Assembly (NCBI GenBank): GCA_037176705.1
Contig: CM073886.1
Location: 7,646,001-7,710,000 of the forward strand
DNA: 64,000 bases
Source: Molossus alvarezi
Lineage: Eukaryota > Chordata > Mammalia > Chiroptera > Molossidae
Direction: 5' to 3'
Shown here: one piece after another, positions 35,313 through 45,922 of the stretch
Layout: each line of letters starts with the position of its first letter
Numbering within the stretch: the first letter of the stretch is position 1
Made by a program: the position numbers and the translations under genes
The notes under the pieces: model-generated
What the model saw: the letters and a program-made list of their open reading frames with translations, nothing else
Databases searched by the model: none
Told to the model about the DNA's origin: nothing

Positions 35313-36849
35313 GAACTAAAAAGTTTCTGCACAGCGAAAGAAACTGACAACAAAACGAAGAGGCAGTTGAATGAATGGGAGATGATATTTGCAAACAACA
35401 GTGCCTACAAATGTGTTCTCTCCAAAATGTATAAAGAACTCCTAAAACTCAATACCAAACAAATAACCCAATTAAAAATAAGCAGAGGACCTGAACATGT
35501 ATCCTTCCCACGAATACAAACAGCCAACAGATATAAAAAGATGTTCAGCCTCACAAGCACTTAGAGAATTATGAATCAAAACTCTCTCATACCTGTTAGA
35601 AGGGCTATTATCAATGAGACAAGTAATCACACCAGTGATTCCCACTGCTAGTGGGGATGTAGACTGGTGCAGGCACTATGGAAAACAGTCTAGTGGTTTC
35701 TCTAAAAATAAGAAAATGTACCATATGACCCAGTAGTCTCTCTCCTGTCTATATACCTGAAAAACTCAAAAACGTGTATTTGCAAAAATATATGCATCCT
35801 TATTGCAGCAGCGTTTTTCACAGTGACCAAGACATGGAGACAACCAGAGTGACCTTGGATGGAGAAATAAATAAAGAAGATGTGATACGTATACACAATG
35901 GAACACTACTCAGCCTTAAGAAAAAAATGAAAAACTGCCTTTTGCGACAACATGAATGGACCTTGGGTATATTATGCTAAGTAAAATGTCAGGCAGAAAA
36001 GCTAAGACCATATGATTTCACTCATATGTGGGATAGAAAACTGAAATTCTTGGACACAAACAGCAGTGTGGTGTTTGTCCAGGTAAGGGGATGGGTGGGT
36101 GGGAGCGGTAAAAGAGGCATGATACATGGTGATGGAAATGATTTGACTTTGGGTGGTGAGCACACAGTGCAATATACAGATCTTATAACATAGAAATCCA
36201 CACCCGAAACCTATATGATCCTCTTAATTAATGTCATTCCAATAAATGTAATAAAAAAAAGTGAGACTCAGAACTAGCAAACGACAGCAAATAAGACTAC
36301 CAATTTGACAGTAACTTAGGAGTTAAAATGAAGATGAATTGGTGGCCATCTGAACGTGGGAAAGATTGAGGATTAGCATGAAGATTCTCACTTTGAAATT
36401 AGGTCGATGGTGATGCTGATGGCCAAGATCCAAACTCAGAGCATGACTAAGTTATTAAGGTAATGATTTCATTTTGAAATATTTGTGTTAAGATGCCTGC
36501 GGATGTCCAGGCAGATTTGTCCTGTGTGAAGTTGACACACAGCGGAGGAGGCAGGTGTTGGCTTCCAAGGGACTCTTCCTTGTCCTACATATATTACTTC
36601 ATGAAGAAGAAAATTACTTCTGGACCCCCTCCAGCTGCAGGTAAACTGAATTTACTCTCCTTCATGAATATCACTTTAACTCCCCAAATGTATGTCTTTT
36701 CTATAAAATGAGATCTCACTGCTAAACCCAGAGTCTAAGTACTCATTCCCATTTAGTCAAGGACCATCTCAGGGTCTATGGTTATTTTCATACTTTTCAT
36801 CCACAGACCGTGCTCAACTATGTGTACCACTCGACAGGTACCCACCCCC

Positions 36850-37050
36850 AGGCTCTTATCTCGCCTTCCTAGTCTCAGTAACTCCTCACTGCCACATGTT
36901 GCTCTCTTTCCCAGCCCCTCAACTAAAACTTTCAAGGTCACCAAAGTACTCCTAATGGCTAACTGTAGTGGGATATCATTTATCTTTCTCTTGGTTGACC
37001 CCTCTATAGTATTGGACACTGACTGCTCCCTTTCATATTAAAAATTTTGG
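36850..37050 (+). repeat. Possible L2/CR1-type LINE remnant (RT fragment)
   Basis: The open frame at 36778-37041 ends with VDPSIVLDTDCSLSY. This lines up with the LDLSAAFDTVDH-type motif of CR1/L2 reverse transcriptases. The similarity is weak and the copy is very old. Confidence 0.35.
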
Positions 37051-38134
37051 TTTTCTTAATGGACTTTTCTGGGTTTTTTCCTCCTTTGAACTCTGGCTAC
37101 TTTCTTTTTGTTGTCTTGGCCTAATATTTACCTTCTGCAAATTTCTTTTAATTACTTTTATCATAATGAAATTAGTTTTCTGATTTCATAGTTGACACAC
37201 AGTTACTGAAAATGGGAGTAATGCAGAATATGACAGCTTACTGATATGATTACTGAGGATCCATTGTCTTCTGGTCATTCAGGTTAACATTTTGATGTTC
37301 ATTCTTTCCTTCTCCCGATCTGAATTCAAAACTGTGTCTAAACAGTTCTCTCTTTCTCGATTTTTGGGGGCTGTTTTTCAATTTTAGAGGCAACTATACC
37401 GAGTACTCTACACATCCCTCATCCATAGTTGGTTGGCCCAGTGGTGAACATCTTACAGGGAAATATTTTGTTTGCAGCCAGCCTTCTGGTGCAAATTAAG
37501 ATCAAATGTGTGTTGCTGAACATCACATGGTGGATTCTGTAATGTATTATAGACATATGTGAGGATTTGAAAAATTGACAACTTGCATTAGATTGTGGGA
37601 TAAGATGGAGAAAAGATGAACAGTTTTGTTTTACCTACAAAAGCCACTTATTACAATATAATCCAAGCATGATGAAGGGCACTGTGTATCTTAAAGCACA
37701 TTTGATTGAAATAAAAACTTGAGTTGGGGTGACATCACAGGAAGATCCTGCCTTATCCTGAGGCTAAGAAAGAGTGGACAACAGAGCTATCAGGAAATGT
37801 CCTTAATGGGATTGCTAGGTAGCTATTGTATTTACTGGGAGTTGTATCTTCATAAGAATTCCAAGTTGAAAATAATGACATAGGTTTGTATACCCCTCAA
37901 GTCAATCCTGGGTCCCAAATACCTACCCGAGAACACGCTGCCCAGATGTGGCAGTTCCCATTAAGGAAATTGTTCTGCATTTCTCTTCATAGGGAGGTTC
38001 TGAACATCACTAGACAAGAAAGATGTTTTCTTCAGGAAGACTTTAGTGAAGCCAAATTTCAGAACAGGAGACTTTTTCCTACCAGGATATTTGACGTCCT
38101 TATCCTTTCAATGTTACAAACTGTCCTTGTCTAT

Positions 38135-38333
38135 AGCAACACATCGTAGTTTCGTATTGGTGGAGATTTTGTCCCCAAGGGACATTTGGCAATATCTGGA
38201 GACATTTTTGATGGTCACAACCAGAGGAGGTGCTCCTGGCATCTTGTCCTAGAGGCTAGATGTAAACAAGCCTTCCCTAACAAAGAATGACCAGGCCTCC
38301 AATGTGAATAGTGTCAAGGTTGAGCAACCAGGT
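38135..38333. mobile_element. hAT (Charlie-like) MITE remnant
   Basis: The block GATTTTGTCCCCAAGGGACA, TTGGCAATATCTGGAGACAT and the end GTCAAGGTTGAGCAACC match the general form of an old non-autonomous hAT element of eutherians. The left end is decayed. Confidence 0.6.
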
Positions 38334-39006
38334 AGTAGAGTATGTGCTCTAGACCAGGGGCCAAAGTACAGTTTCTCCTTTACTGTCACTTTCAAATCAC
38401 AATCTTCTTGCACCTAGGCATTTCCTCCATTGTTTTGTGTCATTTTTTCCTTCCATATAATAGTGAATGGTTGGATATAGTCCTGGAGAAAAAAATGTAC
38501 ATCACCAGAGAGCTGGACCTTGACATCCAATAGCTACTGTTTTCTGCTTGGGTTTGCTGTTTAAATGTGGTAGTTTTGAAACACATGGGAAGAAGCTATT
38601 GTAACTGTTTGCTTGCAAGCACATAGGCAGAATATACTGGATATCACCTGCTTAAATTGATTAGTTTTTACACCCTGGATTTTCCGGAAATTGCCCTCAT
38701 TTTGTAGGAACAAGGCCACCCTCCCCCATCCCAGGCTACCACATGGAGAACAATTTTATATAATATGACACTCTTACCCAATTAGCAGTTGATTAAACCA
38801 GGGTTAGGTGGTTTTCCAGATTGGGTCACTCAGAGTGGATTTTTGAGGACTTTGGGGTAAAGCCAAAATATTCCAGTTTCTTTTAGCTACCTCATTTAAC
38901 TAAAGAAATACAAATTTAAGATATGATATTGGTGACTATTTTCTGCCATATGGACTGGAAAACAAACAAAAAAAGCTAGGGTGAAATGAGATTTAAGAAT
39001 GAAATA

Positions 39007-39893
39007 TGAAGAACCATCCCCAGCAGCATCAACAGAGGCTGATCAGTAGTGTTGGTGCCCCAGCCCAAGCAGCAGGGCTCAGGCAGCCGAGACAACTGCA
39101 GCAGCAGATTTGGAGTGGAGCTTCTCCCCCCAGCAGCAGCAATGATTGGGACCTGAGAGCACCCCCTGGTAACAGCAGCAGCAGTAGCAGTGTGAACTAG
39201 GAGCTGACACTGGCCTCCAGCAGCAACTGATCAGAAGCAGAGCCCCACCAGGCAGCAGCATACCCTAGTAGAGCACTAGTGGAACCCACGCACCCCAGAG
39301 GCACACCAGCAGGACCCATGCACCCCAGAAGCATGGTAGTGGAACCCAGCAGCATACCAGTGGAACCCCACACACCCTAGCAGTGCACCAGCTGGACCCA
39401 CACACCCCAGGTGGAAGCAGCATAGATCAGCAGCTAAGACCCATCTCCAGTGGTATCAGCAGAGGTTGATCAGGAGCAGTGCCCCAGCCCAAGTAGCAGC
39501 AAGACTCAGGGAGCTGAGACCTGCATGACAGACCAATACCAGATGCCAGGTGTTAATCCTCCAGGACCCACAATAAGCAAGAGGCGCCACACAGTCATCC
39601 TTCACCTCTTCGTGCTTCGAATTTCATGGCTTCCAATATTTGAAAAAAACGTGATAGAGCGAAACCACAAAAGTTGAAGCACGAAGTGGTGAGGGACAAC
39701 TGTATAATTAAAAAATCCTACTTCACAGAAATTCATTTATTGCTGTAGAGTCAGGAACTAATTAACCACGATAAATGAGAGCCAACTGTACACCAAAACA
39801 GTCTGGGAGGCACAGCAGCCTTATTTGATACACACTCACCTGCCTACACATTCCAACATTCCTCACCAGGCCTAGAACTAGTAGATTGCTAAA
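39007..39893 (+). promoter_or_regulatory. Element C 5'UTR with tandem blocks
   Basis: C starts after a duplication ATTTAAGAAT-GAAAT (from 38991), repeated with a 2-bp indel at 51241-51258. The leader is CAG- and CCCCAG-rich. A block around CAACAGAGGCTGATCAG (39021) recurs at 39460 (CAGCAGAGGTTGATCAG). Between them lie four to five degenerate units of about 30-40 bp around GGACCCACACACCCCAG. A small inverted-repeat element (39591-39790) is included. The sequence differs from the B/D leader but shares CAGCAGCT.AGACCCAT with the first module of A. Confidence 0.65.
39591..39790. mobile_element. Tigger-like MITE inside the C leader
   Basis: The left end ACAGTCATCCTTCACCTCTT and the reverse complement of the end at 39704 (TACAGTTGTCCCTCACCACT) form an inverted repeat that includes CTTCGTGCTTC on both sides. 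A further end-like stretch (CACGATAAATGAGAGCCAAC) stops at 39790. This fits a pogo/Tigger-type non-autonomous element, perhaps two overlapping ones. Confidence 0.6.
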
Positions 39894-40826
39894 ATGGTGA
39901 GACAAAAAATAAACAAACACCTAAATGAAAGAAAAAGAGGAATCACCAGAAAAGGAACTACAAGAAATGGAAGAAAGCAACTTGTCAGATAAAGAATTCA
40001 AAACAATGATTTTAAGGGTGCTCAAACAATTTAGTGAGAACTACAAGCAACTTAATAAAAATTATGAAGAGTTCACTGGGAACTACTTCAGCTTAAAAAA
40101 AGAGGTAGAAGCTATGCATAAAAATCAAGAAGAAATAAAGAATGACATAGCTATTATAAAAAATAACTAGGAAGGGTTGAATATTAGATTAGCAGAAGCT
40201 GAAGACTGAATCAGTGACTTAGAAGACAAGGTAAAAAAACCAACAATATCCAAATAGAGCAGCAAATGGGAAAAATAATTAAAAAGCAGGAAAAGAGTTC
40301 AAGGGAACTGTGGGACAATACAATACATAACAACATTCACATTGTAGAGGTACTGGAAGGAGAAGAAGAAGAATCAGAGAAAGGAATAGAGAACCTGTTT
40401 GAAGAAATAATGACAGAAAACTTCCCTAAACTGGTGAAGAAAAAAGTCACACAAGTCCAGGAAACACAGAGAGTCCTACAAGATGAACCCCAAAAGACAC
40501 ACAGCTAGACACATCATAATAAAAATGGCAAACGTTAAAGGCAAAGAAAGAATCTTAAAGGAAGCAAGAGAGAGACAGAAAGTTCCCTTGTCCATTAGAC
40601 TGACAGCTGACTTTTCAATAGAAACACTGCAGGCCAGAAGGGAGTGGCATGAAGTGTACAAAGTAATGCAAGACAAGGGTCCGAATCCAAGACTACTCTA
40701 TCCAGCAAGGCTATCATTCAAAATTGAAGGAGAAATAATGAGCTTCACAGATAAAAAAAAAAAGTGCTAAAGGAATTTACCACCACCCAACTAGGACTGC
40801 AAGAAATGTTGAAGGGCCTAATGTAA
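39894..40826 (+). pseudogene. Element C ORF1 (L1 ORF1p), broken
   Basis: ATG 39894 (context CTAAAATGGTG) opens the frame. Coiled-coil codons (LKQFSENYKQLNKNYEEF) occur in 39925-40170, which ends at a TAG. The RRM (MTENFPKLVKK) and C-terminal parts (ARHIIIKMANVKGKERILKE, TADFSIETLQARREW) follow in other frames to TAA 40824-40826. At least three lesions are visible. Confidence 0.83.
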
Positions 40827-41956
40827 GAAGAAGAAATGAGAGAGAGAGAGAGGCATAAAATAAAAATGGCAACTAATAACTATCTATCGATAACAACCTT
40901 AAATGTAAATGGCTTAAATGGTCTAATAAAAAGACATAGGGTAGCTGATTGGATAAGAAAACATGACCCATATACATGCTGTCTACAAGAGACCCGCCTA
41001 ACAACTCACACAGAAGGAAAGTGAAAGGATGAAAAAAAATGGCTTCAAGCAAATGAAAATAAAATTTAAAAAAAGCTGGTGTAGCATATCTGAAAAGACA
41101 GATTTCAAAATTAGGACCATAATAAGAGACAAAGAAGGTCACTACATAATATTAAAAGGATCAATCCAACAACAGGATATAACCCTGGTAAACATATATG
41201 CATCAAATATGGAAACACCAAAATATATTAAACTTCTGGAGGACTTCAAGGGAGAGATCAATAGCAATACTATCATAGAGGGTGACTTCAACACTCCAAA
41301 GACAACACTAGATAAATTGATCTTCTAGACAAAAAGTTAACATGGACGTAGAGTCCTTAAATGATGAACTAGATCAGTTGGACTTAATTGATATTTACAG
41401 AACATTTCACCCCAAAGCTGCAGAATATATATTCTTCTCAAGTGCACATGGAACATTCTTGAAGATTGACCACATGTTAGGACACAAAGTAAGTCTCTAC
41501 AAATTCAAGAATATTGAAATCATATCAAGCATCTTCTCAGATCACAATAGCATGAAACTAGAACTCAATAACAACAAAAACATTCAAATACTTGGAGACT
41601 AAATAGCATGTTACTAAACAACAAATGGGTTATAAATGAGATCAAGGAAGAAATTAAAAACTTCCTGAGAACCAATGAAAATGAACAGAAAACAACACAA
41701 AATCTATGGGATGCAGCAAAAGCAGTCTTGAGAGGGAAGTTCATAGCACTACAGGCCTACATCAAGAAACAAGGAAAATTTATAATTGATTTTCCAACCC
41801 TACAACTTAAAGAACTAGAAAGTAAACAAAAAGAAAAACCCAGAGCAAGTAGAAGGAAAGAAATAGTAAAGGTCAGAGCAGAAATAAATGAAATAGAAAC
41901 TAAAAAAAGAACACAAAAAACAATTCAAAAGATCAATGAAACAAAACTCGTTCTTT

Positions 41957-42192
41957 TTTTTTTTTTATTCTCACCCGAGGACATTTTTCCATTTTTTTGT
42001 TCAGATAGAGTGGGAGGGAGAGAGAGAGAGAAACATCGATGTGAAAGGGACACATCGAGTGGCTGCCGCCCGCATGGCCAGCCAGGGCTGGGGACAAACT
42101 GCAACCAAGGTACACACCCTTAGCAGGAACCGAACCCAGGTCGCTCTGGACTGCAAGCTGATGCTCTACTGCTGAGACAAATTGTCCAGAGC
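41957..42192 (-). mobile_element. Ves SINE, long subtype, inside element C
   Basis: The minus-strand copy has a T-run and the CTCACCCGAGGACATTTTTC tail block at the left. The head, reverse-complemented, lies at the right but has a few changes (CTGAGACAAATTGTCCAGAG). The duplication ACAAAACTCGTTCTTT (41941-41956) and ACAAAGCTCATTCTTT (42193-42208) differs at two places. Confidence 0.93.
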
Positions 42193-42894
42193 ACAAAGCT
42201 CATTCTTTAAAAAGATAAACAAGACTGATGGACCTTTGGCCAGACTCACCAAGAAACAAAAAGAGAGAACCCAAATACACAAAATCAGAAATAAAAAAAG
42301 GAGAAGTAACAATTGACACCACAGAAATACCAAGGATTGTCGAAACATACTATGAACAATTATACACCAACAAATTGGACAATCTAGGCGAAATGGACAA
42401 ATTTCTAGAAATACACAGTCTCCCAAAATTGAATCTGGATGAGATAGAAAACTTGAACAGGCCAATAACAACAAAGGAAATTGAAGATGTAATTAAGAAA
42501 CACCCAGCAAACAAAAGCCCAGGCCCAGATGGCTTCACGGGAAAGTTTTACCAAACACCTGAAGAAGATCTAAAACCCATTTTCCTCAAACTATTCCAAA
42601 AAATCCAAAAAGACGTAAGACTTCCAAACTCATTTTATAAGGCCAGTACAATCCTAATTCCAAAATCTAATGAACACAGATGCCAAAATCCTTAACAAAA
42701 TATTAGCAAATTGGATCCAGAAATACATCAAAAACTTTATTTATCATGACCAAGTGGGTTTCATCCCAGGGATGCAAGGCTGTTACAATATTTACAAATC
42801 AATAAATGTGATACATCACATAAACAAAATGAAAGATTAAAACCATATGATATTATTAATAGATGCCAAAAAATCATTCAACAAAATTCAGTAC

Positions 42895-42906
42895 TTCTTT
42901 TTTTTT
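42895..42906 (-). mobile_element. Poly(T) micro-insertion with short duplication
   Basis: The other L1s read straight through this site. Here TTCAGTAC (42887-42894) and TTCAGCAC (42907-42914) flank a 12-nt, almost pure T run. It looks like an insertion that copied only a poly(A) tail, though slippage cannot be excluded. Confidence 0.5.
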
Positions 42907-44170
42907 TTCAGCACCCATTTCTGATAAAAACGCTCAGCAATGTGGAAATAGGGGGATCATATCACGACATAAAAAAAGCCATATATGAAAAAACTGCAAC
43001 CAACATCATACTCAATGGGCAAAAACTAAAAGCATTTTCCTTAAAAACAGGAACAAGACACAGGAGACTACTTTTGCCACTCTTATTTAACATAATACTG
43101 GAAGTCTTAGCCACAGCAATTAGACTTGAAGAAAAAATAAAATAGATCCAAATTGAAAAGGATCAACATATAATATCAGATGACATGATATTATATATAG
43201 AGAGCCTTAAAGACTCCATCAAAAATCTACTAGACTTAATAAATGAATTTGGCAAAGTAGCAGGATACAAAATTAACATCAAGAAATCAATGACATACTT
43301 ATACACCAATGATGAACTCACAGAAGGAGAAACTAACAAAACAATCCTATTTACCTTCGTGTGCAAAAAAATTAAGATACCTAGGAATAAACTTAACCAA
43401 AGAAGTAAAGGATCTCTTCACAGAAAACTGCAGGTCATTGAAAAAAGCAATAGAAGAAGATATAAAAAAGTGGAAGCATATCCCTTGTTCATGGATAGGA
43501 AGAATTAACATCATTAGAACGTTCATACAACCCAAAGCAATCTATAGATTTAATGCAATCTCCATCAAAATACCAATTATATACTTCAGAGAATTACAAC
43601 AAAAACTCCAAAAATTTATATGAAACCAAAAAAGACCCCGAATAGCCACAGCAATCTTGAAAAAGAAGAACAGAGTACGAAGGATCACAATACCAGATAT
43701 CAGGTTAAGCTACAAAGCCATTATAATAAAAACTGCCTGGTACTGGCTCAAGAACAAGCACATAGATCAATGGAACAGAACGGAGAACCCAGAAATGGAC
43801 CCAAGACATTATGCTCAATTAATATTTAGCAAAGGTGGCAAGAGCATACAGTGGAGTCAAGACAGCCTCTTCAATAAATGGTGTTGGGAAAATTGGACAG
43901 CTACATGCAAAAAAATGAATCTAGACCACCAACTTACAGCATACATAAGAATGAACTTCAAATGGATAAAAGCCTTAAATGTAACTCATGAATCCATAAA
44001 AATCCTAGAAGAAAATGTAGGCAACTAAATTTCGGGCATCATACACAGCAGAATTTTCACTGATACATCACCTAAGGCAACAGAAACAAAGGAGAAAATG
44101 AACACATGGGACTACATCAAACTCAAAAGCTTCTGCACAGTGAAAGAAACAACCATCAAAATGGAAAGGA

Positions 44171-44993
44171 GGAGATCGAAAAATGGCGGCGGAGTGAGCG
44201 GAGCTACACAGACCGTCTCCCAGAACCAAACTGGAATAACAACTATAACACAGATAAATCGACGGGAAAAGGCAACAGAAAAGCAGTTTGCAAGGACCAT
44301 ATAACGAGGGACCCTGACTTGACCCTGGTAGGCTTGCGAAGGCGCGAGACAGGGGCTGGGAGCCCACGGTCGGCAGCTCGGCAGCGGCCTCAGCTGGGAG
44401 CAGCGCCCTCGGGTTACACTCCCAGGCGGCCCCACAGCGCAGCCGGGACAGAGGCTGAAACAGCCACAGCCACTCACCTTGGGCTCCGGCAGAGGGAGGG
44501 CGGACTGGACTGGAACTGTGTGGGGACACTCGGGGTTTGTAGGGCACCCAGAGCAGTTGCGGAGTGCCAGCCACCCAGTACGGTGGCCACATTGCTCCTT
44601 CCCAGGGCTCTGGGGAGAGGCAGCAGCCCCTCCCTCGGAGATCCAACCCCTCCCTGTGGGCCATTGAAGTGTTAATTGAGGCTCATTAACAACCAGCATC
44701 TGCCCTACCCTCCTGAAAGCCCCTTGTGCTGAGCACCTGAGGGAGTTTTTCAATCAACTGACAACCCAAAACTCTTCAAGTAACCTGAACTGCTAGACTC
44801 AGGCAAAAAGCTAGAGGATAACAGTACCTTTCCTGGGCTGGCAACTTTAACCAGGAAAGTAAGACTTGACAGTGGTGTTTAACGTGGGTCCTCCCTCGCT
44901 CATCTAAACATAGGAGAGGGAGCCACAAATAGCAGAACACCAAAACCCACAGGGAAAACTTGACAGGCTCCAAAGCCCACAGTGATAGCCAAA
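44171..44993 (+). promoter_or_regulatory. Element D 5'UTR / internal promoter
   Basis: CpG-rich leader with AAAATGGCGGC (44180-44190), a fit to the YY1 core, at its 5' edge, as in B. The antisense frames 44068-44664 and 44112-44753 are open through it and run out of the 5' end of the element into flanking C sequence. Confidence 0.8.
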
Positions 44994-45877
44994 ATGGTGA
45001 AACACAGAAACAGAAGCCAAATGAAAGAGCAAGACACCTCCACTGAAGATGAGATCAATGTGGAGCAATTAGGCATGTTAACAGAGCTAGAATTCAGAGC
45101 CATGATCTTGAGGAAGCTGAACAGCATGAGTAAGAACATAGAGACACTGAAAATAAGCCAACTGGAAATTAAAAACCATCATGAAGAGATAAAAAATGAC
45201 ATATCAGAAATGAAAAACACATTGGAAGGTTTAAAAAGCAGGGTAGAGGAAGCTGAGGACCAGGTCAGTGAATTAGAAGACAGGGTAGAAAAAATCAACC
45301 CATCAGGAAAAAAAAAAAGGAAAAAACTATTAAAAAACAGGAAGACAGCTTAAGAGAACTGTGGGACAATTGGAAACGTAATAATATTTGGATCATAGGA
45401 GTCCCCAAAGAAGAAGAAAATGAGCAAGGGATAGAGAATATAGTCAAAAAAATAGTGACAGAAAACTTCCCTAATTTGGTGAAGGAAGAAGGCATTCAAG
45501 TTCAAGAAGCACAGAGAGTCCCAAGTAAGAAGAACCCAAACAGGCCCACACCAAGACACATAGTAATTAAAATGCCACAAATTAAAGACAAAGAGAGAAT
45601 CCTAAAAGCAGCAAGAGATAAGCAACAGGTTACCTACAAAGGAAACCCCATAAGGTTCTCAGCTGACTTCTCACAAGAAACACTACAGGCCAGAAGGGAA
45701 TGGCAAGAAGTAATCAAAGTCATGAAAAACAAAAATCTGAATCCAAGACTACTCTACCCAGCAAGGCTATCATTCAAAATACAAGGTCAAATAAAGAGCT
45801 TCCCAGACAAAAAAAGGCTAAGGGAATACATTAGCACCAAACCAGCACTGCAAGAAATGTTAAAAGGACTGCTGTAA
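44994..45877 (+). pseudogene. Element D ORF1 (L1 ORF1p), frameshifted
   Basis: ATG 44994 gives the same N-terminus and coiled coil as the intact copy in B. In the A-run at about 45307-45318, D has two more bases than B between the same flanking bases, so the frame shifts and stops at 45353. The RRM end and the C-terminal domain stay readable in the shifted frame (45455-45877). Apart from the A-run the copy looks good. Confidence 0.9.
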
Positions 45878-45922
45878 TTAGCAGGAGAAATGTGAAGAAA
45901 AATGGAACCACACTAAACAAAA

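Larger units (their letters stand above)
31229..36260 (+). mobile_element. Element O, second part: ORF1 end, ORF2, 3'UTR
   Basis: The RRM and C-terminal part of ORF1 (AAGCAGCCAGGGACAAGAAG) runs to about 31690. An ORF1-ORF2 spacer follows, then ORF2 from about 32130 to about 35980 and a 3'UTR ending in CCAATAAATGTAATAAAAAA. The endonuclease ([20 protein letters not shown]) and the reverse transcriptase ([12 protein letters not shown] at 33650, FADD-type at 34339) can be traced through many shifts and stops. The 3' end resembles old eutherian L1 groups. Two Ves head fragments and an inverted patch lie inside. Confidence 0.85.
36261..38990. other. Old sequence between the two L1 stacks
   Basis: No gene was recognised. 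Two faint repeat remnants inside are listed separately. Short open frames such as 37886-38149 have no recognisable domain. Confidence 0.4.
40866..44170 (+). pseudogene. Element C ORF2, first part
   Basis: ATG 40866 opens the endonuclease region ([20 protein letters not shown]). The open pieces 41029-41328, 41342-41602 and 41608-42123 carry the rest of the endonuclease (GDFNTPKT, KIDHMLGHK, FSDHNSMKLE) and the linker. The reverse transcriptase follows after a Ves insertion ([11 protein letters not shown] at 42500-42550). About 60 bp of RT sequence is missing near 42667. Where FADD should be, the copy reads ISDDMILY (about 43177). D cuts the frame at 44170. Confidence 0.87.

Noticed and set aside
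39000..39500. CAG-rich block considered as a poly-Gln coding repeat
   Set aside because: All frames stop within short distances, and the block belongs to the leader of element C.
41608..42123. Apparent fusion of L1 ORF2 with a new C-terminus
   Set aside because: The added residues are read from the antisense of an inserted Ves SINE. It is a chance read-through.
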